A DNA stretch of 57,802 nt from Campylobacterales bacterium (GCA_027066435.1 JAMONX010000003.1:1-57802), one strand, 5' to 3'. Counted from the first letter of the stretch, positions 10,325 through 19,713 are shown. Notes: generated from the letters alone by a model not told the origin. Program-made: numbers and translations.

Positions 10325-11125
10325 ATGGGTGAAGTCATAACAGTAACTTCTGGGAAAGGTGGAGTTGGAAAATCAACACTTTCAGCAAACTTAGCAGTAG
10401 GTCTTTCTGAACTTGGAAAAAAAGTAGTAGCTATTGATTTTGATATAGGGCTTAGAAATCTTGATATGATTTTAGGCTTGGAAAATAGAATAGTTTATGA
10501 TGTTGTTGATGTTATGGAAGGAAGATGTAACCTTTCTCAAGCACTTATTAATGATAAAAGGTCTAAAAATCTCTATTTTTTGCCAGCTTCACAGACAAAT
10601 GATAAAGATATCCTTGATAGAGAGAAAGTTAGAGAACTACTTGAAAAACTAAAAAAAGATTTTGATATTATTATTCTTGATTCCCCAGCTGGAATTGAGA
10701 GTGGTTTTGAACACTCTATATTTTTAGCTGATCGAGCTTTGGTTGTTTCTACCCCTGATGTTAGTGCTGTTAGAGATGCAGATAGAGTTATAGGCATTAT
10801 AGATGCAAAAAGCCAAAAAGCCAAAGATGGTGAAGAGGTTAAAAAGTATGTTATTATCAATAGATTAAAGCCTGAAATGGTTGAAACAGGTAGTATGTTA
10901 AGTGTTGATGATGTTTTAAATATACTTGCACTTCCCCTAATAGGTGTTGTTCCAGATGATGAAAAGATTATAACTTCTACTAATGAGGGAGAGCCAATTT
11001 ATTATGATAAAGATTCACAAGCTGCTGAAGCATATCGACGAATTGCTAGACGAATACTTGGAGAAGAGGTAGAGTTTTTAGATCTTAGTGTTAAAAAAGG
11101 TTTCTTTAAAAGGTTATTTGGATGA
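10325..11125 (+). CDS. minD: Septum site-determining ATPase MinD
   Basis: MinD is a membrane-associated deviant Walker ATPase that positions the division septum with MinC and MinE. The deviant P-loop GKGGVGKST is at residues 11-19, and [10 protein letters not shown] and LDSPAGIE are present. The C-terminal amphipathic membrane helix is [10 protein letters not shown]. The length of 266 aa is normal. AAAAGG lies just upstream of the start. The stop overlaps minE by 4 nt. No minC lies in this window. Confidence 0.96.
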   Translation: MGEVITVTSGKGGVGKSTLSANLAVGLSELGKKVVAIDFDIGLRNLDMILGLENRIVYDVVDVMEGRCNLSQALINDKRSKNLYFLPASQTNDKDILDREKVRELLEKLKKDFDIIILDSPAGIESGFEHSIFLADRALVVSTPDVSAVRDADRVIGIIDAKSQKAKDGEEVKKYVIINRLKPEMVETGSMLSVDDVLNILALPLIGVVPDDEKIITSTNEGEPIYYDKDSQAAEAYRRIARRILGEEVEFLDLSVKKGFFKRLFG

Positions 11126-11361
11126 CCCTATTTGAGAAATTTTTTGGGAAAAAAAAGGCTTCAGCAAATGTCGCTAAAGATAGATTAACTGTTATGTTGG
11201 CACATGAAAGAGCTGAATGTGCTGTACCATACATTGATGATCTTAAAAGGGATATTTTAGAAGTTTTAAGAAAATACACAAAAGCTGGTGATGTAAATAT
11301 AAAAACAGAAAAAAACCAAAATATTGATATGTTGGAAATAGAGATACAGTTAGGCAATTGA
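11122..11361 (+). CDS. minE: Cell division topological specificity factor MinE
   Basis: This 79-aa protein drives MinD off the membrane. It has an N-terminal amphipathic start (MTLFEKFFG), the anti-MinCD helix region containing [16 protein letters not shown], and a C-terminal dimerisation strand part. It overlaps minD by 4 nt and its stop shares bases with the next start (TGATG), so the three are translationally coupled. Confidence 0.93.
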   Translation: MTLFEKFFGKKKASANVAKDRLTVMLAHERAECAVPYIDDLKRDILEVLRKYTKAGDVNIKTEKNQNIDMLEIEIQLGN

Positions 11362-12368
11362 TGGGTATACACCCTCCATATTTTAAGATTGTAGTTGCTT
11401 TTTTAATTGTATCTGCAATCTTTATAGGATTATATTTTAATAATTTTGTGGCACATATTTCTCAAAAAGAGATTAATAAGTCAATAGAACATAAAAACAA
11501 ACAAGAAGTAAAAAAAGCATCTATTGTTTCATATGAAGAAAACAAATCTTTAGATGCAAAATACAAAAGTGTAACTTTACAAATTGAAGAGTTTATAAGA
11601 AAGCAAAAAGCAAAAGATTTAAATAAGACTATAGCTATAATTGAAGAGCTAAATCTTTCTAAGATAGAACATCAAAGTAAGATAACCCCTACAAAAAAGA
11701 TCGAAATAAATGAACTCAAAAAGAGACTTCCAAAACTTGCAATAATTATGGATGATATAGGTTATCTTGAGCAGATTGAAAGTATAAAAAAGATTCCTTT
11801 TCCTATAACACCGTCCATTTTTCCTCCAAATGGTCATTATCCAGATACCAAAGAGATTGCTAAAAACTTTAAATATTATATGGTCCATTTGCCAATGGAA
11901 GCTTATGATTATTTAAATGTTAGAGAAAAAGCTATAAAAGTTATAGATACAAAAGAGATAATTGAGCAAAAAATCAAATTAGTAAAGCAAGATTTTCCAA
12001 ATGTGATTGCTATAAATAACCATACTGGTAGTAAATTTACTTGTGATTTAGATGCAATGAATCGTTTTTTTATTGTTTTGAATAGATATAATATAGCGTT
12101 TATAGATAGTCGTACAGATGCTAAATCTAAGTGTTTAGAAGCGGCTAAAATGAATAATAGAGAAGTTATGCAAAGAGATATATTTTTAGATAATATTCCA
12201 GATGAAGAATATATCAAAGAGCAGTTGAAAAAAGCTGTTAGGATTGCCAAAAGAGATGGTCAAGCCATAGCCATTTGTCATCCAAAAGAACTAACTTTTC
12301 AAGTTCTTATGAATGCCAAAAATATTCTTAATGAAGTAGAATTAGTTTTTATAAATGAGCTTATGTGA
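11361..12368 (+). CDS. Divergent polysaccharide deacetylase family protein (YibQ-like)
   Basis: The 335-aa protein has one N-terminal membrane segment (about residues 9-28), a charged linker to about residue 120, and a divergent polysaccharide deacetylase domain (PF04748 type). That domain opens with KLAIIMDDIGY and contains MVHLPMEAYDY, AINNHTGSKFT and AICHPKE. It is probably anchored in the inner membrane facing the periplasm. Its substrate is not known, although an envelope polysaccharide is a reasonable guess. ATG 11361 at the TGATG junction is preferred to TTG 11358. Confidence 0.8.
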   Translation: MGIHPPYFKIVVAFLIVSAIFIGLYFNNFVAHISQKEINKSIEHKNKQEVKKASIVSYEENKSLDAKYKSVTLQIEEFIRKQKAKDLNKTIAIIEELNLSKIEHQSKITPTKKIEINELKKRLPKLAIIMDDIGYLEQIESIKKIPFPITPSIFPPNGHYPDTKEIAKNFKYYMVHLPMEAYDYLNVREKAIKVIDTKEIIEQKIKLVKQDFPNVIAINNHTGSKFTCDLDAMNRFFIVLNRYNIAFIDSRTDAKSKCLEAAKMNNREVMQRDIFLDNIPDEEYIKEQLKKAVRIAKRDGQAIAICHPKELTFQVLMNAKNILNEVELVFINELM

Positions 12369-13117
12369 TAGAAAAAATTGAGCAATTTAGCTCCCTTAAA
12401 AAACCACCTAAAATACTTTATTCTATCGGTGATAAATCATTACTTGATACTAAAATGGTCTCTATTGTAGGTACTAGAAAGCCTATCTCTTATACCAAAG
12501 AGTCAACATTAAAACTTTCAAAAGCATTCTCTAGTATTGGATATACAGTTGTAAGTGGTGCTGCTATGGGTGTAGACGCTTTAGCACACATTGGTTCACT
12601 TCCTCGTACAATTGCTGTTATGGCAAATTCACTTGATATTTATTATCCTAAAGTAAATCAGAAGCTTATAGAAAAGATTTATAAAGAGGGTTTGGCTATA
12701 AGTGAATATCCAGAATGTACTAAGGCAACTAGATATAGTTTTGTGATTAGAAATCGTATAGTTGTTGCACTTGGAGAAGTACTTATAATTGCTGAAGCAG
12801 ATGAAAATAGTGGAACTATGAGAAGTGCAGAAATTGCGAAAGAGATGGGTAAGAAGATTTTTGTTTTACCTCACCGTTTAGGACAGAGTAAAGGAACTCA
12901 AAAGTTATTGGAAGATGGAGATGCCAAGCTTATAACTGATATCGATAAATTTGTTTCAAGATTTGGAAAAATTGAAGATACTTTGGATGATGAATTTTTA
13001 TTTTTTAAGAATATTCCAACATTAGAAGAGGCACTTGTAAAATTTGGAGATAAATTGTATGAGTATGAGCTTGAAGGAAAAATTGAAATTAGAGATTTGA
13101 AAGTTTATCTTTGTTAA
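12365..13117 (+). CDS. dprA: DNA processing protein DprA/Smf
   Basis: DprA loads RecA onto incoming single-stranded DNA in natural transformation. The 250-aa protein is essentially the Rossmann core (VSIVGTRKPISYTKES, VSGAAMGVDALAH, ISEYPECTKATRYSFVIRNRI). It is shorter than the E. coli protein, as in other Campylobacterota. It starts at GTG 12365 overlapping the upstream stop, and overlaps ruvX by 7 nt. Confidence 0.92.
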   Translation: MIEKIEQFSSLKKPPKILYSIGDKSLLDTKMVSIVGTRKPISYTKESTLKLSKAFSSIGYTVVSGAAMGVDALAHIGSLPRTIAVMANSLDIYYPKVNQKLIEKIYKEGLAISEYPECTKATRYSFVIRNRIVVALGEVLIIAEADENSGTMRSAEIAKEMGKKIFVLPHRLGQSKGTQKLLEDGDAKLITDIDKFVSRFGKIEDTLDDEFLFFKNIPTLEEALVKFGDKLYEYELEGKIEIRDLKVYLC

Positions 13118-13506
13118 AAATTGCATCTATTGATATTGGACTTAAAAGAGTAGGGTGTGCTATTTGTATTGATGAAAATATAGTTTTTCCCAAAGATGCG
13201 ATAATTCGTAAAAATAGAAATCAAGCTGCAAGAGAAGTTGATAATTTTTTAAAAGATAGAGAGATTGATACTTTGATAGTTGGCATCCCAAAAGGTGGAC
13301 AAAGTAGTGATGAGATGCAAAGAAGAATTGAGCATTTTGTTTCACTTTTGAAGTATGATAAAGATATCTTTTTTCAAGATGAATATGGAAGTTCGCAAGA
13401 GGCTAAAGAGCAGATGAAAGGTATCACTAAACAGAAAAAAGATGGTAAAATTGACTCTATGGCCGCTAAAATTATTTTAGAACGATGGCTAGATTCTCTT
13501 CGTTAA
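13111..13506 (+). CDS. ruvX: RuvX/YqgF-type putative Holliday junction resolvase
   Basis: This 131-aa RNase H-fold protein has the opening strand IASIDIGLKRVG with the first catalytic Asp, the IVGIPKGG loop, and the closing DGKIDSMAAKIILERWL with a catalytic Asp. YqgF proteins act in 16S rRNA 5' end maturation and possibly in recombination. It starts at TTG 13111 inside dprA. Its 3' end overlaps the convergent ArsC-like gene by 35 nt. Confidence 0.9.
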   Translation: MLKIASIDIGLKRVGCAICIDENIVFPKDAIIRKNRNQAAREVDNFLKDREIDTLIVGIPKGGQSSDEMQRRIEHFVSLLKYDKDIFFQDEYGSSQEAKEQMKGITKQKKDGKIDSMAAKIILERWLDSLR

Positions 13507-13810
13507 ACCCTACAATAACTTCATTGTTATGCTCTATTATTGGTCTTTTTATTAACATGTTTTCTTTTGCAAGCCATTTTGCTTTTTGTTCGTCATCTAA
13601 ATTAAGCTCTTTTAATTTTAATGTTCTATAAGTTGTTCCTCTTGTGTTAAAAAGTTTGTCGATACCGTTTTTTTTTAGCCAAAAGTTTATCTTTTTTTCA
13701 TCAACTGGTGTCTGTTTAAAATCAACAAAATTGTAATCTAAATCTTTGCTTTTTATATATTTTATAGTTTTTCTTACACTATCACAATTTTTTATTCCGT
13801 ATATTGTCAC
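13472..13810 (-). CDS. ArsC/Spx family thioredoxin-fold protein
   Basis: This 112-aa protein of the ArsC/YffB/Spx group opens with TIYGIKNCDSVRK, in which a single Cys takes the redox position. LIKRPIIEHNN is the cis-Pro region typical of the family. A role in arsenate reduction is not implied, because most such stand-alone proteins are of unknown substrate. It starts at GTG 13810, with AAAGGAATAAC upstream. It overlaps the 3' end of ruvX on the other strand and lies 10 nt after queA. Confidence 0.85.
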   Translation of the reverse strand: MTIYGIKNCDSVRKTIKYIKSKDLDYNFVDFKQTPVDEKKINFWLKKNGIDKLFNTRGTTYRTLKLKELNLDDEQKAKWLAKENMLIKRPIIEHNNEVIVGFNEENLAIVLK

Positions 13811-13820
13811 TGTTATTCCT

Positions 13821-14852
13821 TTATAGTATTAACATCGCATCACCGTATGAGTAGAAGCGATATTTTTTCTTTATAGCTTCACGATAGAGAAAAAGTGCTT
13901 CTTCAACTCCTACAAAACTAGCAACTAACATCAAAAGTGTAGATTTTGGGAGATGAAAATTTGTCAATAGATGATTTACTCTTTGGGGTAGATTTTTTGG
14001 ATGTAAAAAGAGATTTGATTTGCCAGATATTTTTTTTATTCTTTGATAATATTCAATAGTTCTAGTTACTGTTGTTCCAACTGCTAATATACTCTTATTA
14101 GAATCCAAAATCTTTTGCGTATCTTTGGGAATATTGTAAAACTCTTTGTGCATGATGTGGTTATTGATATTTTGATGCTCTACTGGCTTAAAAGTTCCAG
14201 CTCCCACATGAAGGGTTATAAAAGCACTATCATATTGTTCTTGCATCTTAGTTAAAAGTTCTGGTGTAAAGTGAAGAGATGCAGTTGGTGCTGCAACTGC
14301 ACCGATATTTTTTGCAAAAAGTGTTTGGTAGTTTTTTATATCCTCTTTGTTATCTTCTCTTTTTATATATGGTGGGAGAGGGATATGTCCTATGAGTTCT
14401 AAAATATCATTTAACTGTTCAAAATCTATTTCGCTATCTTTTTGATAAAACTTTACTACTCTTGTTCCATCTTCATTTATTTTTAAAATGCTAGCTGTGA
14501 GTTCTTGAGTAAATATAAGTTTAGTATCTTTCTTTACCTTACCTTTTATATAAACTAAAAAATTGTTATCTTTAAGTGGACTGTTTATAAGTAATTCTAT
14601 CTTTGCTCCACTCTCTTTATGTCCAAAGAGTCTTGCTTTTATCACTTTTGTGTCATTCAAAATTATAGAGCTATTCTTTGGAATGTGAGTTAAAATATCT
14701 CTAAATATAGTATGAGTTAGTGATTTGTCTTCACGATTATAGACTAAAAGTTTTGCACTATCTTTTGGGTTTGCAGGAGATGAAGCTATAAGCTCCTGTG
14801 GCAATTCATAATCATATGAATCTACCAAAAGAGGGTTTAAATTACTTCTCAT
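13821..14852 (-). CDS. queA: S-adenosylmethionine:tRNA ribosyltransferase-isomerase
   Basis: QueA transfers and isomerises the ribosyl part of SAM onto preQ1-modified tRNA to give epoxyqueuosine. Family blocks include YDYELPQELIAS, LNDTKVIKARL, IGHIPLPPYIKRED, ASLHFTPELL and TLHVGAGTFKPV, and the end is FYSYGDAMLIL. ATG 14852 (343 aa) matches the usual N-terminus. A longer frame to 14891 would extend well into tatC. Overlap with tatC is 11 nt, so the genes are coupled. Confidence 0.94.
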   Translation of the reverse strand: MRSNLNPLLVDSYDYELPQELIASSPANPKDSAKLLVYNREDKSLTHTIFRDILTHIPKNSSIILNDTKVIKARLFGHKESGAKIELLINSPLKDNNFLVYIKGKVKKDTKLIFTQELTASILKINEDGTRVVKFYQKDSEIDFEQLNDILELIGHIPLPPYIKREDNKEDIKNYQTLFAKNIGAVAAPTASLHFTPELLTKMQEQYDSAFITLHVGAGTFKPVEHQNINNHIMHKEFYNIPKDTQKILDSNKSILAVGTTVTRTIEYYQRIKKISGKSNLFLHPKNLPQRVNHLLTNFHLPKSTLLMLVASFVGVEEALFLYREAIKKKYRFYSYGDAMLIL

Positions 14853-15573
14853 TTGTAGTTTCGACAACCTCTGGATTAACCTTTTTTGCAATCAGTATAG
14901 AAGCACCATAGAGTAGTATCATAGGACCTGCCATCAAAAACTGTGTTATTAAGTCAGGAGGTGTTAAAAGAGCTGAAAGTAAAAAGATAACAACAATCGC
15001 ATATCTAAAAAAATCAATCATTGTTCTATCTGTTACCAGCCCCATAGAAGCTAGAAAAAATGTAATTACAGGAAGCTCAAATGCTAACCCAAAACCAAGT
15101 AAAAGTTTTGTAAAAAAACCAACATAATCCCCAATACTTGGAAGTGCGGTAAAGAGTTGTGCTCCAAAATTTATAAGAAATTCATATCCAAAAGGAATTA
15201 CAACATAATAACAAAATGCAGAACCCATTAAAAACATAGTAGTTGCACCCACAACAAAAGGTACTACCATCTTTTTCTCATTTTCGTAAAGTCCAGGTGC
15301 TACAAAAAGCCATAATTGCCAAAAAATGATAGGAAGAGCGGCTATAAAACCTGAGAAGAATGCTACCTTTATCGCAGTAAAAAATGGTTCTTGAACTTTT
15401 GTAAATATAACACTGCTTCCTTCTGGCAGTACTTCAATTAGCGGAGCTATCATCCAGTTAAGTATAGGATTCCAAAAGGCAAACATTATAAAGAAAAGAA
15501 CTATGATAGAGCCTACAGATATTGCCAATCTTTTTCTAAGCTCCGCAAGGTGCGGTTTTAACTCCTCAAACAT
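14842..15573 (-). CDS. tatC: Sec-independent protein translocase TatC
   Basis: TatC is the receptor core of the twin-arginine export system. The protein is 243 aa with six membrane segments. It begins FEELKPHLAELRKRL, carries VQEPFFTAIKVAF, and has the conserved FE.P region (FGLAFELPVITFFL). It overlaps tatB by 8 nt. The Tat system is needed here for NapA and NapG, both of which carry twin-arginine signals. Confidence 0.96.
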   Translation of the reverse strand: MFEELKPHLAELRKRLAISVGSIIVLFFIMFAFWNPILNWMIAPLIEVLPEGSSVIFTKVQEPFFTAIKVAFFSGFIAALPIIFWQLWLFVAPGLYENEKKMVVPFVVGATTMFLMGSAFCYYVVIPFGYEFLINFGAQLFTALPSIGDYVGFFTKLLLGFGLAFELPVITFFLASMGLVTDRTMIDFFRYAIVVIFLLSALLTPPDLITQFLMAGPMILLYGASILIAKKVNPEVVETTNEK

Positions 15574-15895
15574 CTTTTTTGTCCTTCTTATCTAGTTTTG
15601 TGACGGACTCTTTTATGTCGCTTATGCCCTCATTTAGGTCATCTATTATATTGACATCTTTTTTTACATCATTGACTGATTTTTCTAGTTCTTCTTTGTA
15701 CTTTATCGCACCATCTTTAAGTTCAGCTAGATGCATCTGGTGTTCGATTGTATCTTTTGCTTCATTGATACTGCTTTTAAAGCTTTTGAAAAATTTGGCA
15801 ATTTTCATCATAGCTTCAGGTAATTTTTCAGGTCCTAAAAATAGTACAGCGATAATTGCTATAACCAATATTTCTGCGAAACTCATTCCAAACAT
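15566..15895 (-). CDS. tatB: Sec-independent protein translocase TatB
   Basis: The 109-aa protein has the TatA/B opening (MFGMSFAEILVIAIIAVLF), the LGPEKLPE turn, an amphipathic helix and a long charged, coiled-coil-like tail. The tail and the position beside tatC favour TatB over TatA. It is first in the tatB-tatC-queA-arsC-like run. The region 15896-16113 upstream is gene-free and holds the start signals of two divergent operons. Confidence 0.9.
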   Translation of the reverse strand: MFGMSFAEILVIAIIAVLFLGPEKLPEAMMKIAKFFKSFKSSINEAKDTIEHQMHLAELKDGAIKYKEELEKSVNDVKKDVNIIDDLNEGISDIKESVTKLDKKDKKDV

Positions 15896-16047
15896 ATAGG
15901 TATGTCCTTACAATATTTTGAATAATTGTATCGAAATTTGTTTATTAAAACAGGAGAATTTAGTGAAACTAGTAAAAGAATTTTTAAAAACTGTCGATAT
16001 ACTTTATAATTTGATATGAAAATAAGTAGAATTTTTAATGATTTTGA

Positions 16048-16053
16048 TATAAT
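16048..16053 (+). promoter_or_regulatory. -10 box for the cytochrome cluster
   Basis: TATAAT within TTTTGATATAATG lies 60 nt before the NHL gene start and just upstream of the inverted repeat at 16066-16086. Confidence 0.5.
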
Positions 16054-16065
16054 GTTTTCTAATAA

Positions 16066-16086
16066 TTTGAGTTATAGTCACTCAAA
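16066..16086. promoter_or_regulatory. Inverted repeat in the leader of the cytochrome cluster
   Basis: TTTGAGT (16066-16072) and ACTCAAA (16080-16086) are exact reverse complements around 7 nt. The repeat sits just downstream of the -10 box, where a repressor would block transcription. It does not match the FNR-type boxes of the nap region. The factor is unknown. Confidence 0.5.
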
Positions 16087-16113
16087 AAATCAATTAATTA
16101 CAAGGGTAGGAAT

Positions 16114-17118
16114 ATGAAATTTGTTGGACTATTATTGACACTAGTTTTAACAGTATCAATAAGTGCAAAAGAGAGTACAAAATTAGTATGGCCTTCTCCT
16201 CCAGACCCCGCTAGAATAGAACTCCAAGGGGTTGTTACAAAGCCTGAAGATTTACAGATAGAGAAAGGACTCTTTACAAAGGTATGGGAATTTTTTGTAG
16301 GGTCTTCAAAAGAGAGTTTGGTTAAGCCATTTGGTCTTCATGTTGATGAGAATAGAAGAGTTTATATCACCGATGTAGGTTTAAGAGCAGTTATTATTTT
16401 AGATCCAACCAGAAATAAAAAATTGATTATAGATGGTTCAAAAGAGTATAAGCTTTTATCTCCTATGGATGTAGATACGGATGCTAGTGGAAATATATTT
16501 ATAGCAGATTCAGAGCAGGGGTTTATACATGTCTATGATAAAAATGGAAAATTTTTAAAAATTATAGGGAAAAAACGACTTCATAGACCAGTTGGTATTG
16601 CAGTTGATTCGAAATCAAATCTAATTTATGTGGTAGATACTTTAAAGAGTAAAATTCAAGTTTATTCAGTAGATGGAAAATATGTAAAAACACTTGGAAA
16701 AGTGGGAGCAGGTGATGGAGAGTTTAATAAGCCTACATATATCGCATTAGATGCGAATGATGGCTATCTTTATGTTAGTGATTCTATGAATCATAGAGTT
16801 CAGGTAATTGATAAAAATGGAAAATTTATTAATAAATTTGGACAATTAGGTAATACAATGGGCTCTTTTGCAAATCCTAGAGGTATAACCATAGATAAAG
16901 AAGGTCATATTTTTGTAACAGATACTACTTTTCATGCTGTACAAATATTTAATAAAAAGGGTCAGCTTCTTTTGGCATTTGGAAGTTATGGAGATCATAA
17001 AGGAGAATTTGCAATTCCTGAAGATATAGTTATTTCAAATGATGGAACTATATATGTTGCAGATTCATATAATATGAGGGTACAAGTTTTTAAATTATTA
17101 GAAGTTAAAACAAAATAG
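16114..17118 (+). CDS. Secreted NHL-repeat beta-propeller protein
   Basis: The 334-aa protein has a signal peptide (MKFVGLLLTLVLTVSISA). About six NHL-type blades follow, each with a pattern like PVGIAVDSKSNLIYVVDTLKSKIQVY or PRGITIDKEGHIFVTDTTFHAVQIF, from about residue 65 to the end. No haem motif is present. NHL propellers are commonly encoded beside multihaem cytochromes in metal-reducing bacteria, where they may scaffold the complex; that role is inferred. A 10-nt gap to the large cytochrome gene implies one transcript. Confidence 0.88.
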   Translation: MKFVGLLLTLVLTVSISAKESTKLVWPSPPDPARIELQGVVTKPEDLQIEKGLFTKVWEFFVGSSKESLVKPFGLHVDENRRVYITDVGLRAVIILDPTRNKKLIIDGSKEYKLLSPMDVDTDASGNIFIADSEQGFIHVYDKNGKFLKIIGKKRLHRPVGIAVDSKSNLIYVVDTLKSKIQVYSVDGKYVKTLGKVGAGDGEFNKPTYIALDANDGYLYVSDSMNHRVQVIDKNGKFINKFGQLGNTMGSFANPRGITIDKEGHIFVTDTTFHAVQIFNKKGQLLLAFGSYGDHKGEFAIPEDIVISNDGTIYVADSYNMRVQVFKLLEVKTK

Positions 17119-17128
17119 GGGATAGTAG

Positions 17129-19216
17129 ATGAGAGAATTAAATAAAATTATTATATTGCTTTTATTGATACAAAGTGCAATTTTTGCGATAGTTGATAAT
17201 ACAAAGCATAATTTATCTGTAACGGGACCGGGCAGTGTTAAGTCACTTACTGAGACAGAGATTTGTGTGTTTTGTCATATTCCTCACTCTGCTCAATCTG
17301 GACGGCCTTTATGGAATAGAGCAATGCCAAGTGGTTCATATACTATGTATGAAAGTGATTATCTTGACAGATTAAATTATCCAAAACCAGCAGGACTAGG
17401 AGTTGCAAAAGGGACTCCTGGTTCTCTCTCTAGGCAGTGCTTAAGTTGTCATGATGGAACTATTGCAATAGGTTCTGTTTATATGGTTAGAGGAAATATT
17501 TTAGGAAATACACTTATAAATATGAGTGGTGTAAATGCAGGAGGAATGATGCCTGCTGGTAGTGCAGGTGACATAGGTACAGATTTATCAGTTCATCATC
17601 CTGTAGGATATGAATATAATCCAAATGTTACTGTAAATTTTGGTGAAGGAAATAGACCTAGTGAACTTAAACTTTCCCCAGATGCACCAATAAGACTTTA
17701 TCAATTAGGCTCTAAAAAATATGTAGAGTGTTCTACTTGCCATGACCCGCACAGTGAAAATAAAAAGTTTTTAAGAGTGAAATCTGGAGCAAATCATGGT
17801 CAAAATGTTCGTGATACCTGTTTAGCTTGTCATGATAAAAGTGGAGGTGTCCCATGGCCTACTACTCATGAAGTTATAGGTATGCCTTATAGAGATTCTG
17901 AAGTTTTTAGCAAATATGGCACATATAGTCCAAGTGATCTTTTTTGTGTTAATTGTCATACTCCTCACAATGGAGAAGGTAAACCATATCTTTTAAGAAA
18001 AATTGAACAGCAGACTTGTTTTCAAGGGGCCGCTTCGTCAGTTAGTTTATCATCTTGTCATGGATCAGGAGCTCCTACCTCTGCTCCAGATATTGAGTCA
18101 GTACTTTCAAGACCTTATGGACACCCAGTAATGGAGATAGATGGAGTACATACAAATCTTGATGTTTTATATGGAACAGGCGTAGCTAGAAATCCATCTG
18201 GAAGTAAAGGTTTAAGCTGGAGTGATTCAAAACATGCAGAGTGTATGGATTGCCATAATCCACATAAACTAGGGAGTAAAAATCATGTAGCTGATGGTCA
18301 ATGGTACCCTTCAATCCCTACAAATAATGTTTCCCAAGTTTTAAGAGGTGTTTCTGGGGTTGAACCAGATTGGACACCTAGAGGAATTCAGCCAACATCA
18401 TTTACTACACTTGAAACTGCAACTAAAGAGTACCAAATATGTTTAAAGTGCCACTCTTATTGGGCATTAGGTAGTGCTCCAGATGGCGTTTCCTCTCATT
18501 TTCTATCCGAATATGGTATAAATGCAACTGATCAAGCTTGGGAGTTTAATCCAAATAATCGTTCAGCTCATCCTGTTGTAATGCCGTTAAATCAAATGAC
18601 TGGAAATTATGCACCAAAAGCACTCCACTCTTCTCAGATGAAGCCACCGTGGAATACAAATGTAGGAAATCAGACAATGTACTGTTCTGATTGTCATGGT
18701 TCTGATAATGAGATAGGAGGGGATGCAAGAGGCCCTCATGGTTCAAACTATAAGTTTATGTTAAAGGGTGAAAATAATCATTGGCCATTAAAGCCTGATG
18801 GGTCGTATTATACAGTATGGGGTGATGTAGATTGGAGTACAAACAATGTAAATGATGGACTTTTTTGTAGAAATTGTCATAATATATATGTAAATGAACC
18901 AGGTGGTGCTGGCTCTCATAAAATGTTTTTTGGTGGTATGGGTGGACCTTGTGTAAATTGTCATATAGCAGTTCCTCACGGGTCTCCTGTTTCAAATTTA
19001 TTGGGTTATAGAAGTTTTCCTGAACCTTACAATTATAAAGATGAACAAACTGGTGAATTGATGTTAAAAATTGATGGATATAAAAAGATTGGGGCAAATT
19101 ACTCTACGGTAGATGTTAAAAAAGTTTATTCTACTCATCCTAGTTGTAGTGGTGGTAGTACTCACGCAGCTCATTGTCATGTGACGAATACAGGTGGCTA
19201 TGATAGTTATCCATAA
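17129..19216 (+). CDS. Large multihaem cytochrome c (ten CxxCH plus two long-spaced motifs)
   Basis: A 695-aa exported protein (hydrophobic signal, residues 6-20). CxxCH motifs are at 46, 104, 201, 231, 273, 372, 438, 519, 580 and 608. Two further motifs have longer gaps: CX12CH at 297-311 and CX9CH at 673-684. Several are followed by PH (CHIPH, CHDPH, CHTPH, CHNPH), the doubled-CXXCH pattern. The N-terminal 110 residues resemble those of the pentahaem protein at 19714. It probably conducts electrons across or outside the periplasm. Electron donor and acceptor are unknown. The frame is intact. Confidence 0.9.
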   Translation: MRELNKIIILLLLIQSAIFAIVDNTKHNLSVTGPGSVKSLTETEICVFCHIPHSAQSGRPLWNRAMPSGSYTMYESDYLDRLNYPKPAGLGVAKGTPGSLSRQCLSCHDGTIAIGSVYMVRGNILGNTLINMSGVNAGGMMPAGSAGDIGTDLSVHHPVGYEYNPNVTVNFGEGNRPSELKLSPDAPIRLYQLGSKKYVECSTCHDPHSENKKFLRVKSGANHGQNVRDTCLACHDKSGGVPWPTTHEVIGMPYRDSEVFSKYGTYSPSDLFCVNCHTPHNGEGKPYLLRKIEQQTCFQGAASSVSLSSCHGSGAPTSAPDIESVLSRPYGHPVMEIDGVHTNLDVLYGTGVARNPSGSKGLSWSDSKHAECMDCHNPHKLGSKNHVADGQWYPSIPTNNVSQVLRGVSGVEPDWTPRGIQPTSFTTLETATKEYQICLKCHSYWALGSAPDGVSSHFLSEYGINATDQAWEFNPNNRSAHPVVMPLNQMTGNYAPKALHSSQMKPPWNTNVGNQTMYCSDCHGSDNEIGGDARGPHGSNYKFMLKGENNHWPLKPDGSYYTVWGDVDWSTNNVNDGLFCRNCHNIYVNEPGGAGSHKMFFGGMGGPCVNCHIAVPHGSPVSNLLGYRSFPEPYNYKDEQTGELMLKIDGYKKIGANYSTVDVKKVYSTHPSCSGGSTHAAHCHVTNTGGYDSYP

Positions 19217-19217
19217 A

Positions 19218-19667
19218 ATGAAATTTTTATTTGTAATTTTACTTGTGCCTTTTTTCTTAAATGCACAAGTTGATAATAGAGATATAAAAAAAGTCATCAT
19301 AAGTTATAATCAAGGTATTATAAAAGCAGCAAAGACAAGCAAAACAGAGCATATGAAAAGCTATGCAAAAGAAGATATAGTAAAAAAATTTCATCTTTGG
19401 ATAAAGTCTTGGCATGATAATAATCTCTTTATGGATGCAAAAATTAAAGATATAAATTTTCAAAAAGTTGAGATAAAAGATGGCAAAGCAAAAGTTACAA
19501 CAAATGAAGTTTGGATATATAGATATATTGATATCAAAACAAGAAAACAAGTTTTAGATGCGACTTTAATGACTTATAATATGAATTATATATTATCAAA
19601 AGAGAATGATAAGTGGATTATTGAAAAAATAGATGTAATATTTGAAAAGAAAGAGAAACTTAAGTGA
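19218..19667 (+). CDS. Small exported protein, probable NTF2-like fold
   Basis: A 149-aa product with a signal peptide (MKFLFVILLVPFFLNA) and a mixed alpha/beta body. The pattern of an N-terminal helix pair followed by strands ending NYILSKENDKWIIEKIDVIF resembles NTF2/SnoaL-like domains. The fold call is by pattern only. ATG 19218, one base after the cytochrome stop, gives a clean signal peptide; an in-frame GTG at 19194 would add eight residues. It lies between two cytochrome genes and may help assemble or bind them. Confidence 0.6.
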   Translation: MKFLFVILLVPFFLNAQVDNRDIKKVIISYNQGIIKAAKTSKTEHMKSYAKEDIVKKFHLWIKSWHDNNLFMDAKIKDINFQKVEIKDGKAKVTTNEVWIYRYIDIKTRKQVLDATLMTYNMNYILSKENDKWIIEKIDVIFEKKEKLK

Positions 19668-19713
19668 AGAATTTTTTTTTTAGTACGATATACAAATAAA
19701 CAGGGAAAATATA

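Noticed and set aside
13472-13506. Frame error at the overlap of ruvX and the ArsC-like gene
   Set aside because: Both proteins keep their normal C-terminal ends, so the 35-nt convergent overlap appears real.
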